Below are positions 1 through 8,775 of a DNA stretch of 64,000 nucleotides, piece by piece. The position numbers and the translations under genes were made by a program. Within the stretch, counting starts at the first letter, position 1, and every line of letters begins with the position of its first letter. The notes under the pieces are model-generated. The model searched no databases. It saw only the letters and a program-made list of their open reading frames with translations, and was not told where the DNA came from. Origin of the DNA: Blastocatellia bacterium UBA7656 (GTDB taxonomy: Bacteria; Acidobacteriota; Blastocatellia; UBA7656); contig DLHY01000004.1 of the NCBI GenBank assembly GCA_002483445.1, positions 17,200 to 81,199 of the forward strand, given 5' to 3'.

Positions 1-1791
1 CTTGATCTTGCGACGATAGAGCCGAGCGTATCAGGGCCTAAGCGCCCGCAGGATCGAATCGCGCTCGGCGATCTCAAAGAAAAATTCAAAACGCTTTTTC
101 AGAAACCGCTCACTGAAGGCGGCTACAACAAATCGAATGATGAACTGAACAATCGGCACGAAGTCAGAATTGGCAACATCACGTCCCGCTCTTTGCCGAT
201 TCTGGGCGGCGGCGCGCAGGGTACAGAAACCGCGCCTGCGGTAAAGCAGAATAATCAGAGCGACAAGAACACGAACGTCTGGACTGAAACCGAGATGATG
301 AACAATCGCCCGACGCCTGACCAGATCGAAGAGGTTCAGGCAGAAGAATTCCCCGAAGTTAAGACCAACCTCGGTCACGGCGATGTGGTCATTGCGGCGA
401 TCACTTCCTGCACCAACACTTCTAACCCTTCGGTTATGCTGGCCGCCGGCATACTGGCGAAAAAGGCTGTGGAAGCCGGTTTGAAGACTCGACCCGCGGT
501 CAAGGCTTCGCTCGCTCCCGGCTCGCGGGTCGTCACCGATTATCTGGAAAAGTCAGGGCTTCAACCTTTTTTGAATCAACTCGGCTTCAACCTGGTCGGC
601 TACGGATGTACCACTTGTATTGGTAACGCTGGCCCGCTCGACGCAGCTATCGAAGAGACGGTCACTAAAAACGATCTCGTCGTGGCAAGCGTCCTTAGCG
701 GCAATCGCAACTTCGAAGCCCGCGTTCATCAGAACGTCAAAGCCAATTTCCTGATGAGTCCGCCGCTGGTCGTCGCGTTCGCGCTCGCAGGCACCATCGA
801 TATCAACCTCGGCGAAGAACCTATAGGCGAAGGCCGCGACGGGAAGAAAATTTATCTGCGCGATATCTGGCCCAGCCTGGAAGAGGTGCGCGAGTATCTC
901 GGCCTCGCGCTCGATTCGGAAACTTATCGCCGCCTCTACAGCAACTTCGTCGAGCAGAATCCCATGTGGAACGAAATTCCATCTTCGACGGGCGCGGCCT
1001 ACGAGTGGGATGACGAATCGACTTACATTCAGGAGCCGCCTTACTTCGATGGCTTCGGGATGCAGCCCGGACAGGTGAGCGAGGTTCGCGGAGCGCGCGC
1101 GCTTGCCGTTTTCGGCGATTCGGTCACGACCGATCACATCAGTCCCGCCGGCGCGATCAAGCCTTCATCGCCTGCGGGCGTTTATTTGCAGGAACGCGGA
1201 GTCGAAGTCAAAGACTTCAACAGCTATGGCTCGCGTCGCGGAAATGATCGCGTGATGACGCGAGGCACTTTCGCAAACGTCCGCATCAAGAATCTGATGG
1301 TGCCGGGAGTCGAAGGCGGCGTGACCGTGCATCAGCCTGACGGCGAACGGATGAGCATCTATGACGCGGCGATGAAGTATCAGATCGAGAATATCCCGCT
1401 CATCGTGATGGCCGGTCAGGAGTACGGAACGGGAAGCTCAAGAGACTGGGCCGCGAAAGGCACTCGACTCCTCGGCGTGCGCGCAGTCATCGCTCAGAGC
1501 TTCGAGCGCATTCACAGAAGCAATCTCGTCGGTATGGGAGTGTTGCCGTGTCAGTTCAAGGAAGGCGCAAACGCGCAGACCTTGAAACTCGACGGCAGCG
1601 AGACGTTCGATCTCGTCGGCTTTGCTGCTGCGATACATCCGCGACAGGAGTTGATGCTCGTCATCCATCGCGCAAACGGTGAGACAGAGCGAGTGCCGGT
1701 CACGCTTCGCATAGACACTCCCATCGAAGTCGATTACTACGAGCATGGCGGCATCCTGCCTTACGTGCTTCGTGAGTTGCTCGCGCAGTAG
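1..1791 (+). CDS. acnA: Aconitate hydratase A, C-terminal part (5' end outside window)
   Basis: Aconitase of the TCA cycle, converting citrate to isocitrate through a 4Fe-4S cluster in the cytoplasm. The frame is open from base 1, and 596 residues are visible. It enters within the family motif PSVSGPKRPQDR. Cluster ligands are seen in ITSCTNTSNP (Cys codon at 409) and GCTTCIGN (Cys codons at 607 and 616). The C-terminal swivel domain carries GSSRDWAAKG near base 1433. The full protein is about 900 residues, so roughly the first third is missing. The gene stands alone here. Isocitrate dehydrogenase, the next enzyme, lies far away at 60373. Family assignment is secure; the acnA label (rather than an acnB or propionate-cycle acnD type) follows from domain order and motifs. 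Confidence 0.96.
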   Translation, partial: LDLATIEPSVSGPKRPQDRIALGDLKEKFKTLFQKPLTEGGYNKSNDELNNRHEVRIGNITSRSLPILGGGAQGTETAPAVKQNNQSDKNTNVWTETEMMNNRPTPDQIEEVQAEEFPEVKTNLGHGDVVIAAITSCTNTSNPSVMLAAGILAKKAVEAGLKTRPAVKASLAPGSRVVTDYLEKSGLQPFLNQLGFNLVGYGCTTCIGNAGPLDAAIEETVTKNDLVVASVLSGNRNFEARVHQNVKANFLMSPPLVVAFALAGTIDINLGEEPIGEGRDGKKIYLRDIWPSLEEVREYLGLALDSETYRRLYSNFVEQNPMWNEIPSSTGAAYEWDDESTYIQEPPYFDGFGMQPGQVSEVRGARALAVFGDSVTTDHISPAGAIKPSSPAGVYLQERGVEVKDFNSYGSRRGNDRVMTRGTFANVRIKNLMVPGVEGGVTVHQPDGERMSIYDAAMKYQIENIPLIVMAGQEYGTGSSRDWAAKGTRLLGVRAVIAQSFERIHRSNLVGMGVLPCQFKEGANAQTLKLDGSETFDLVGFAAAIHPRQELMLVIHRANGETERVPVTLRIDTPIEVDYYEHGGILPYVLRELLAQ

Positions 1792-1853
1792 AGCGTATCG
1801 AAGCGATGGAATGAAATCCTCTTCCGCACGGTGGAGGATTTTTTGGTAGCGTC

Positions 1854-2096
1854 CTAATCTTGTGTTGCTGGCCTAGCAGCTTGAATAGGCTGTTCGGCGA
1901 CATCGGTATAGGCTTCGCGAAGTTCTGACAAGTGATCATCGCACACTTTTGCCCTGCGGTAGTGCAGTCGAATTTTCCAGCAACCTTCCTGCTCGTCGAA
2001 TCCTTGTTGTTCCGGTCTTTCGTCGTAGGTTACTTCCTTTGTGGCGGGCCTGTCGCAGCCCAACCTGTTACATTTTTGGCTTGTAGATTCACTCAT
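1854..2096 (-). CDS. Small cysteine-rich protein of unknown function
   Basis: An 80-residue protein that I do not recognise. It has the cysteine pattern CNRLGC near residue 9, a further Cys near 39, and CDDHL near 52. This looks like a small metal-binding fold similar to zinc-finger proteins that begin with C-x4-C and end with C-x2-H. The start is chosen at the ATG at 2096 because GAAGGAG sits at a good distance upstream. A longer frame exists but lacks such a site. The tail (about residues 62-80) is low in complexity. It converges on the 3' end of aconitase and is followed upstream by a stretch of hairpin repeats. The function is unknown. Confidence 0.6.
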   Translation of the reverse strand: MSESTSQKCNRLGCDRPATKEVTYDERPEQQGFDEQEGCWKIRLHYRRAKVCDDHLSELREAYTDVAEQPIQAARPATQD

Positions 2097-2238
2097 TGTT
2101 TGCATCTCCTTCTTTAAGATTATTGCTGACCGCCTTTTTATTTCCCTTTTGTAATTCCTCGTCTGCTTTCGTCCCATGGGGACGGTTGATTTTAGGCAGG
2201 TTCTTTAGAGCCTGCACCCATTCAGGGTTATTCATCGC

Positions 2239-2363
2239 GTCGCGTCAGCGACGGTTGAACATCGTAAACCTGATTCAATCGTCGCTCACGCGACGCAGAG
2301 AATCAATATGGCTACCGACCCGCCTTGAAAGACCGGGCTAAACTCAATCGCCGCTAACGCGGC
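2239..2363. repeat. Cluster of short hairpin repeats
   Basis: Most of the gene-free stretch 2097-2461 is made of short palindromes. They are GTCGCGTCAGCGAC at 2239-2252, GTCGCTCACGCGAC at 2281-2294 and GCCGCTAACGCGGC at 2350-2363. Each is a 5-bp stem with a 4-base loop, and each is linked to the next by similar GGTTGAA/GATTCAAT text. They look like REP-type intergenic elements rather than terminators, since no T-run follows. No gene is seen between 2097 and 2461. Confidence 0.6.
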
Positions 2364-2403
2364 TGAATAGCTCAAGCCTCGCATTACTGAAGTTTTCTGT
2401 GCG

Positions 2404-2426
2404 AGACTCGCCGTCGCTGAGGCCAT
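2404..2426 (+). repeat. Left copy of 23-bp imperfect direct repeat
   Basis: The 23 bases here match 3148-3170 at 20 positions, and all three differences are C/T transitions. The shared core is GTCGCTGAGG. The two copies bracket the RAMA-like gene at 2462-2956, about 744 bp apart. Confidence 0.5.
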
Positions 2427-2461
2427 ATGCGCAACGGCTTATTGTTTGGCACGCTCATCCG

Positions 2462-2956
2462 TCAAGAAGAGCGCCGAAGAAATTCGTCTCGCAGTTCGCT
2501 AAGCGGCACCAGACCGTTTGAGGAGCGAACGAGGATGTAGTCATAGCCGTTCACTGACCTAGCCTCGCCGCCCTTCGCGTTGATGACTGTGATAGCCAGT
2601 TTGCTTGGAATATCATAACGCCGACCACGATACTCAACGCTTCCATCCTCTACAACATTCCCTGCCTCAACGAACTCACCTGCCCCACCGCGTTGCTGGC
2701 GTCTGAGTGTTCTGCAAACTATTTCGTTCCCTGGCGCGATTAGACCTGCTCGCACCAACTCCTGGAAACTGACGCGCCCCTTCTCCTGTCGCCTAGGCAC
2801 TGAGGCACTCGGAGGCACTGTAACGCCTCGGATGGGTGTGGGTGTGGAGTTGACACTGGAAGGCGAACGGTCGAAGTACCACTTCAATAGCGGAACTCGA
2901 ATATCAGAAGGCATCTCGCGCAGGTCACTTTCGTTCAAGACTATACCAAAGCTCAT
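2462..2956 (-). CDS. RAMA-like domain protein
   Basis: A 164-residue protein. The start at 2956 is set by AAAGGAGG six bases upstream. The N-terminal 35 residues are unrecognised, followed by a Pro/Ser-rich linker to about residue 60. Residues 65-160 resemble the RAMA domain (restriction-enzyme and adenine-methylase associated). It has the pattern LVRAGLIAPGNEI, then a beta-strand stretch ending DGSVEYRGRRYDIPSKLA, then SVNGYDYILVR and a final LSELRDEF. RAMA domains are thought to recognise modified or specific DNA, often beside methylases. No nuclease or methylase motif is present in this protein. It is flanked by the 23-bp direct repeats, which hints at a mobile or accessory gene. The assignment is by eye and moderate. 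Confidence 0.5.
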   Translation of the reverse strand: MSFGIVLNESDLREMPSDIRVPLLKWYFDRSPSSVNSTPTPIRGVTVPPSASVPRRQEKGRVSFQELVRAGLIAPGNEIVCRTLRRQQRGGAGEFVEAGNVVEDGSVEYRGRRYDIPSKLAITVINAKGGEARSVNGYDYILVRSSNGLVPLSELRDEFLRRSS

Positions 2957-3147
2957 AAAATCCTCCTTTGCTGTACAGAAAATTTGCCGTGGTAAGAACA
3001 AAGCACCGTCGTTCCTAATTTCCTTCCTTTTTACAATGAAGATAATAGCAGAGGGTTTTCCCTGTATCAACAGAGAAAATAAGAGAGGAATGATCGGCAG
3101 TGTGAGGTTCCCATCTCACGCTTCGCCGCGCTATCAGTTCCGGCGAA

Positions 3148-3170
3148 AGACTTGCTGTCGCTGAGGTCAT
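3148..3170 (+). repeat. Right copy of 23-bp imperfect direct repeat
   Basis: Second copy of the repeat at 2404-2426. It ends inside the stop codon of the kinase-like gene (3167). Nearby, a GTGAG...CTCAC hairpin lies at about 3102-3118. Confidence 0.5.
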
Positions 3171-3823
3171 ACCTGCGTCATCCTCGGATCATTGTTGATG
3201 ATGAAGTCAGCAGAGGCTCGCGGATCGTCTCTGTCGAAATGAATCCGCTGGGCCGGAAAATAAATTGTCTGATAAGCGCGTATCGTTTCCTCTTCAGGCA
3301 ATCCTTCCTGTCCGCGCTCCAACGCCCGCTCCATCGCCGTTTCAAAAGTGCAGTCGATCCAGAAAGCCAGATCGAAGTGATGGCGATAGGCGCGCTTGAA
3401 AATGTAGATGCCTTCCAGAAGGATGATGTCGACGTTTTTGAAATGATATCTGTGAGAGCGATACTCGGTCGCCGTTTCTTCAGCGAAGTCGGCCACAAGT
3501 TCATGTGTGCGACTGGCTTTGAGCGGAAGAATCAATTGCGAAAACATTTCATTGAGACGCAGCGCATTCTCATAAAAATGTTCGGCTGGTTTCTCTGCGT
3601 TGAAACGATGGTGAGGCAGATTCAACCAACCATCGACGTTGACGCCCACAGCATCTTTGCCCTGCCGATGTAGCTCGACGACCATCCGAGATGTCAGATA
3701 TCCTTTGCCGCTGCCATCGATGCCGCTGATGCCGACAAGCAGACTGCGAGTGGGCGGCGTCTGCTTTCGCTTGAGCAGAATCTCCGCTATGGCGCGATCA
3801 ATGTTTATTGTTTCCTGATTCAT
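3167..3823 (-). CDS. Uridine kinase-like P-loop protein
   Basis: A 218-residue P-loop phosphotransferase of the uridine kinase/phosphoribulokinase group. It would transfer phosphate from ATP to a nucleoside or similar small molecule in the cytoplasm. The Walker A motif is GISGIDGSGKGYL at about residues 30-42. NVDGWLNLPHHRF follows and matches the substrate-binding region of the family. A Walker-B-like DIILLEGIYIF lies in the middle, and the lid region holds RALERGQEG. The start at 3823 gives the usual family length; a longer frame to 3895 has no better ribosome site. It is not in an obvious operon. The true substrate cannot be read from sequence. Confidence 0.8.
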   Translation of the reverse strand: MNQETINIDRAIAEILLKRKQTPPTRSLLVGISGIDGSGKGYLTSRMVVELHRQGKDAVGVNVDGWLNLPHHRFNAEKPAEHFYENALRLNEMFSQLILPLKASRTHELVADFAEETATEYRSHRYHFKNVDIILLEGIYIFKRAYRHHFDLAFWIDCTFETAMERALERGQEGLPEEETIRAYQTIYFPAQRIHFDRDDPRASADFIINNDPRMTQV

Positions 3824-3913
3824 TTTTCCCTGATCCGATTCACAGTGGCCGAAGCCACACATACGTAATCCCGTCGGCAGGGAAAAGTATTCCATTAGGA
3901 TCGAAGGCGGGGT

Positions 3914-4705
3914 TTATGCGGTGTATCCGCCGTCGATGACCAGATCAGTTGCGGTCACGAAACTGCTCTCATCCGATGCGAGGTACAAAATAGCGCAGGC
4001 GATTTCTTCCGCCCGCGCGAATCGCTTCAAAGGCACGCCTTCGGCCATAGCCTCCCACGCGGCACTTTCGCTCCCGGTCTGCTTTTTCAAGTCCTGCCAG
4101 AACTCCATGTCTTCCCACATCGGAGTCATCACTCCACCGGGCGAGACGGAGTTTACGCGAATGCCGCGCTCGGCCATCTCAAGAGCAGCCACTTTGGAAA
4201 ACATGTGGACGGCGGCTTTGCTCGATGAGTAGGCGGAAGCAGTCGCGCCAGCCTTTATGCCTGAAGCTGACGCTACGTTGATGATGCTGCCGCCGTTTTG
4301 CATAGCTGCCGCCGCATACTTCGTGCCGAGGAAAACTCCATCGAGGTTCACAGCCATCACACGCCGCCATTCTTCGAGAGTCATGTCCGAAATGGGCTTT
4401 GCGAAAGAGATGCCCGCGTTGTTGACCAGAATATCGAGACGGCCCCATCTTTCGACCACATCGCGGATGACCATCTGCCACTGGCTCTCCTTTGTGACAT
4501 CGAGTCTGAAGGCGACGGCCTCGCTCCCGTGCGAGGCGATTTCATCGGCTGCGCTTTGCGCGACGGCAAGGTTGATATCCGCGAGCGCGATCCTTGCGCC
4601 CTCGCGAGCAAACAGCAGGGCTGCGGCTCGGCCTATGCCTGAAGCTGCGCCCGTCACAAGCGCGATTTTTCCGGCAACGCGCCCGACAAGATTTTTTTCG
4701 GTCAT
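3914..4705 (-). CDS. SDR-family NAD(P)-dependent oxidoreductase
   Basis: A classical short-chain dehydrogenase of about 263 residues, reducing or oxidising a carbonyl/alcohol with NAD(P). The cofactor motif TGAASGIG is near the N-terminus. NNAG follows at about residue 93. The catalytic Ser is in the ASASG region and YSSSKAA supplies the Tyr and Lys. The C-terminus ends in VIDGGYTA, typical of the family. The start is uncertain. ATG at 4705 gives the usual length. A GTG at 4747 would overlap the stop of the VWA gene, with GGAGG only a few bases before it, which would imply translational coupling. The substrate is unknown. Confidence 0.88.
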   Translation of the reverse strand: MTEKNLVGRVAGKIALVTGAASGIGRAAALLFAREGARIALADINLAVAQSAADEIASHGSEAVAFRLDVTKESQWQMVIRDVVERWGRLDILVNNAGISFAKPISDMTLEEWRRVMAVNLDGVFLGTKYAAAAMQNGGSIINVASASGIKAGATASAYSSSKAAVHMFSKVAALEMAERGIRVNSVSPGGVMTPMWEDMEFWQDLKKQTGSESAAWEAMAEGVPLKRFARAEEIACAILYLASDESSFVTATDLVIDGGYTA

Positions 4706-4743
4706 TATCTTTTCGCTTCGATCAGTTCGTAATGATTTTTCGC

Positions 4744-6828
4744 TCACATCCCTCCCCGTTCCACTTCGAAGGAGATGGTCTGATGCGCGGTCTTTTTCGA
4801 TTTCGCGTCTTTCACTGTCACCCTCAGTTCATAGATGCCGGGATCAAGTACGAGGGCGAGTTGTCCGCCCGCTTCCATTCCTTTCTGATCTTGTCTGATC
4901 AGGCGCGAAGAAAACGGCTGCCAGTCTGTTTGATAAACCGATTCCTCGCCTCTGAGGATTTCGACTTTCATCAAAGCGCCTTCGGGTGTCGCGATGTTAT
5001 AGGCGACGAAGCGATAAAAAGCCATCTCGCCGCTTTTGAATGACGCTCTGCCGGGAATTATCCTCGGCCCTGATTTCTGCTCGGAGTCTTTGCTCTGCTC
5101 TTTTCCCAGAAAGATGCTGCTCATCGCTATCCTGCCTTTGCTGAGGTCCGGGACTTCCACCCAGCAAAATGTCGTGCCTGAAAGCTGGCCCTCGGTGTCG
5201 CGCACGCCGACTCTTATCTGATAAAGCCCCGGCTTGAGTTCCATTCGCTTGTCGTAACGATAGCCGTTTTGTTTTCCCTGCTCCATCTGCTCGGAAGTGA
5301 GCGTGGCGCGAATCATGTCTGAAAAATTACCGGCGGCATTTCCTGAAGCGTCATAGACGATCCCCAGCACCTCGCAATTGAGCAATCGCTCGCTGCTCTG
5401 TTCCTTGTACTGAAGCGCGCGGCCATCGAAGTGAACCTGAAGGGAAACCTGCGACGCATCGACGCTGCTCTCGAAATAGCTGGCTGCTGAATCGACGGCG
5501 ATGGCAGTCGCGGGCAGCGGAGCGTGCATGGTCTCGATGAGTTTCTGACGCGGAGTCAGGTTGGCAACAGTTTTGCTCTCTTCGGCGGGAATGTAGCCCT
5601 TCTGCGCGCGGACTTTGTATTCGGGATGATCCTTTACTCTGATCGTCACATTGCGAAATTTTTTGCGGTCGCCTTCATCCGCCGGGTAGTAAGCGAGCGC
5701 GTAGTAGACGCTGTTATTGTCGAGAACTTTTTGCAAGGGCAGGTCGAGATCGTTGCGATTCAAAAACGCCTCCCCGCCTGTGTCGGCGGCCAGCGTTCTG
5801 AGGATTTGTTGTTGATCGGTTTGAGACTGAGCCATGTAGGCTGAAAACGACAAAGAGCCTGCAAGGCCGCCTGGAGTCGAAGCCTTGAATTCTGCGGAGA
5901 CTTCCAATCCTTTCGCGTCGAGCGTATAGATGACCACGCCTGAGCGCGAAGCGCGACCCGTCACCGCTCGCACCGCGTCGTTGTCCGCGCCTCCTCCATC
6001 CTCCATGACCGTGAATCCGTCCGACAGCATAGCTATCATTCGCTGACCGGGCATATCAGCCAGCCGGTCGCAGACGGCTTTGAGCGTGATCAGCGCGGCT
6101 TTGCGAAAGTATGCCTCCTGAGAGATGATCTGCCGCGCGCGCGCGTGGGCGTACTCGCGGGCGGATTCCTGACTGAGCGATATATAGCCTTCCTCGGCGA
6201 CGAGTATCTGAATAGCCACCTGAGTCGCCTGATCGTTATTGTTAGTCACCTGCGCTGCAAGATATGGAGTGAAGAGGCTCGACCCACGATTGAACAGAGC
6301 GATTTTGTCTATGGCATAACGGAGCATCTTTCGATCTTTCATAAACTGTTGAAGCGCGCCGAGCGTTCCCGTCGTGACGACTATCGCGACAAGATCATCA
6401 TCCGTTATCTGCTCATCGACGAACTGCCTCAGCACTCGTTTCACTCGAATCAGGCTTGAAGGAACCAGATGAAGAGTATCGACGAAAAGCACTATCGTGC
6501 GCGCGGGCGGCGCGCTTGCGGCAGGCTTAGGCGTTTCAACGTTCAGCTTTTTATCCGAAGCCATGCGGGCTGCTGCTGCGCGAGTGCGTTCTATGGAAAA
6601 GAAGCTCACAGTCTGTGGCTTGTTGTTTTCGAGGATTTCAAAATCTTCCTTCGCGAGGTTGTCGACTATTTGTCCTTTTTTATCGGTGACGACCGCGCGC
6701 AACTCCACCAGTTCGGATTTGAGCTTTATGGCCTGATCATCTTTCGGCTTCGTTTGTTGAGCGATTGCCGTCTGAAAAATCAGCAGCAGGCAGGCGAGAA
6801 CCGAGACCTTGTTTCGCAATTGAGTCAT
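4744..6828 (-). CDS. Secreted VWFA-related domain protein (acidobacterial type)
   Basis: A 694-residue exported protein. The start at 6828 is set by GGGAGG eight bases upstream. A signal peptide (LACLLLIFQTAIAQQ) covers the first 25 residues or so. The sequence then has the acidobacterial VWFA-related layout: the early segment LKSELVELRAVVTDKKG, a later VWA core with FVDTLHL (a degenerate metal site) and MIAMLSDGF, and the ALAYYPADEG strand followed by RVKDHPEYKVRAQKGY. Residues from about 430 on are beta-rich, possibly Ig-like domains. The family is greatly expanded in Acidobacteriota and its ligands are unknown. The gene is followed closely by the SDR gene. The role is probably cell-surface or periplasmic binding, which is an inference. 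Confidence 0.85.
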   Translation of the reverse strand: MTQLRNKVSVLACLLLIFQTAIAQQTKPKDDQAIKLKSELVELRAVVTDKKGQIVDNLAKEDFEILENNKPQTVSFFSIERTRAAAARMASDKKLNVETPKPAASAPPARTIVLFVDTLHLVPSSLIRVKRVLRQFVDEQITDDDLVAIVVTTGTLGALQQFMKDRKMLRYAIDKIALFNRGSSLFTPYLAAQVTNNNDQATQVAIQILVAEEGYISLSQESAREYAHARARQIISQEAYFRKAALITLKAVCDRLADMPGQRMIAMLSDGFTVMEDGGGADNDAVRAVTGRASRSGVVIYTLDAKGLEVSAEFKASTPGGLAGSLSFSAYMAQSQTDQQQILRTLAADTGGEAFLNRNDLDLPLQKVLDNNSVYYALAYYPADEGDRKKFRNVTIRVKDHPEYKVRAQKGYIPAEESKTVANLTPRQKLIETMHAPLPATAIAVDSAASYFESSVDASQVSLQVHFDGRALQYKEQSSERLLNCEVLGIVYDASGNAAGNFSDMIRATLTSEQMEQGKQNGYRYDKRMELKPGLYQIRVGVRDTEGQLSGTTFCWVEVPDLSKGRIAMSSIFLGKEQSKDSEQKSGPRIIPGRASFKSGEMAFYRFVAYNIATPEGALMKVEILRGEESVYQTDWQPFSSRLIRQDQKGMEAGGQLALVLDPGIYELRVTVKDAKSKKTAHQTISFEVERGGM

Positions 6829-7082
6829 GGATAAGCCTCCCATCGTTCAGGCTCGGCGGGCGCGGAATCTGAATAGCTGTTTTGCCGCCAAAAACTCCGC
6901 CCGACCTCAGCGATATGTTTACCTCTCGAAGCAGTTTGTCCTGTAGAATCACCGACCGGACATAGTGCAACATTGTAAACGAAACGGCTCGGAAAAAGGA
7001 TTCATTTTCGAACCTCATCGCCGTCGCATCACCTTGAACGGACGCAAGGCTGGCGACTTGCACAGGCTCAGGTCGAAGCTTA

Positions 7083-8600
7083 TCAAATGATGTTGAGTAT
7101 GGAATTCAATCCGCCATAGTCGTCTTCTTCTTTCAGCCCGCTGGATGGATCGTCAATCCAGCGATTGCCATCGACGACGAATTTGTACGAGTATCGTCCG
7201 GGCGGCGGCAGATCGATCTCGACGCGCCACACTCCCCGCTCCTGTTTGACCATCGGCGCGGCGCTCCATCCGTTGAAGTCGCCCGCAAGCGACACATCGC
7301 CTGCGCCGTCGTCGTGAAAGACGAAGACGACTTTTCCTGCTTCGATTCGCGGCGGCCAGAAGTCGCTCTCTTCGTGCGAGTGGCGCTCGCGGCTCGCCGT
7401 TTCGACTGCTCGGCGCGCGTTGAGCATTCCGTAGCCCTGGCGCGAGAGGGGCGACTGGCGAATTCGATCCGCAGTCGAAATCAGAATGCGCTTGATCGCT
7501 GCCGGACCAAGCGACGGGTTGGCTTCGATCATCTGCGCGACGACCGAAGCGACTATGGGAGCGGCAAACGAAGTGCCGTCGACGTGCTGATAATGCGTCG
7601 CCACTATTTTGCTTTCTCTCAAAGCGTCTTCCGCAGCCTCGCGGATCGCTTCAGGTCGCTCGTCAAGAAGCGAGCGCGGCAACTGGGATTTTCGCCACAG
7701 ATCGCACAGAACGTTCTTGAGCGAATGGCTCGGCTGTCCGGCAAGCCACGAGAAGCTTTTGAGCAGATAATCCGGCGACGAGGCGATTCTCGATAAAGCT
7801 TCGGCGCGATGATACGCCTCCGTTCCCGGCAGTATGGGCGCGGCAATCCATATCGCGGGCGCGATTATTTCAGGCTTGACGAGGCCGTCGAGGGTAGGCC
7901 CATAGCTTGAGCAGTAGAGACCGGTGCGACTGCGGTCGAGTTGATTCATATCATCGTATCCGCCTACGGTGATGACCGAAGGCGAATTTGCCGGTGGAAG
8001 AACGCTGGGTTTATCGGTGCAGCCCGAATTGCCTGCCGCGACCACGACGACCAATCCGGCGCGCACAGCTTCTTCGGCAGCGCGATCAGCCACGCTGTCC
8101 TTGTAAGATACGTCCTCGTCTCCGCCGAGCGATATGCTCACAACGCGAATCTGATAGCGATCCTTGTTTTCAGTGACCCAGCGAATCCCGCGAGCTATAT
8201 TCTCTTCCGGTATTCGCCCGCGCTCGCTCACCTTGACCAGAACCACGTTCGATTCGCAGGCAAGCCCGCGATAAAAGCCGTCCGAAAGATGGCCGTTTCC
8301 CGCTGCCGTTACTGAAGTCTGCGTGCCGTGCCAGTCCCAACTTTCAGGCACGGATGATTCGGTGAGCGAAGCCGCGCGCCGGGTTATGTCCTTGTAGGCG
8401 AGGATGCGATTGACCGGCTCGGTGAGATCGGGATGCGGGTAGAAACCGGAATCGAGAAAAGCTATCGTCACGCCGCGGCCTCGGTGAGCGTTGTCGGCTT
8501 CGAGCCTTGCGGCCACAGGCAATACGGCAAATCGGTTCGGCGAATGAATATGTTCGTGTCTCGCCTCGGCAAGCAATCCGTCAACAGATAATTCCTTCAT
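7083..8600 (-). CDS. Subtilisin-like S8 peptidase with C-terminal glycogen-binding-like domain
   Basis: A 505-residue serine protease. The catalytic Asp is at residue 50 (AFLDSGFYP), the His at 91 (WDWHGTQ) and the Ser at about 345 (DGTSFAAP). The oxyanion Asn lies in VVVVAAGNSGC. After the peptidase domain, residues 420-505 match an AMPK/CBM48-type carbohydrate-binding domain, seen in DVSLAGDFNGW, the strand around WRVEIDLPPPGRYSYKF and VVDGNRWIDDP. There is no signal peptide, so the enzyme may act in the cytoplasm. A long helical insert sits at about residues 255-330. Coupling a subtilase to a glycogen-binding module is unusual. I infer targeting to glycogen or another glucan, which is not shown by the sequence. 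Confidence 0.88.
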   Translation of the reverse strand: MKELSVDGLLAEARHEHIHSPNRFAVLPVAARLEADNAHRGRGVTIAFLDSGFYPHPDLTEPVNRILAYKDITRRAASLTESSVPESWDWHGTQTSVTAAGNGHLSDGFYRGLACESNVVLVKVSERGRIPEENIARGIRWVTENKDRYQIRVVSISLGGDEDVSYKDSVADRAAEEAVRAGLVVVVAAGNSGCTDKPSVLPPANSPSVITVGGYDDMNQLDRSRTGLYCSSYGPTLDGLVKPEIIAPAIWIAAPILPGTEAYHRAEALSRIASSPDYLLKSFSWLAGQPSHSLKNVLCDLWRKSQLPRSLLDERPEAIREAAEDALRESKIVATHYQHVDGTSFAAPIVASVVAQMIEANPSLGPAAIKRILISTADRIRQSPLSRQGYGMLNARRAVETASRERHSHEESDFWPPRIEAGKVVFVFHDDGAGDVSLAGDFNGWSAAPMVKQERGVWRVEIDLPPPGRYSYKFVVDGNRWIDDPSSGLKEEDDYGGLNSILNII

Positions 8601-8775
8601 AAAACTTCTTTCTGTACTTTGACCGCGCTGTCGCGCTCGTTTTAATAATGACCGACTGGCGAAAGTTTATTCCCTGAGAATCCATAGTCGAGAGTTTGCA
8701 ACTTCCCGCCCTCCCGGCTCTGGACTACGGATTTCAATCTGATATTATTGCTCGCGCTCGTCCTGAGGAGTCGTT

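Noticed and set aside
6844..7082. Short minus-strand frame between the VWA and S8 genes
   Set aside because: No ribosome site or family motif; its end overlaps the VWA gene. I regard the gap as empty.
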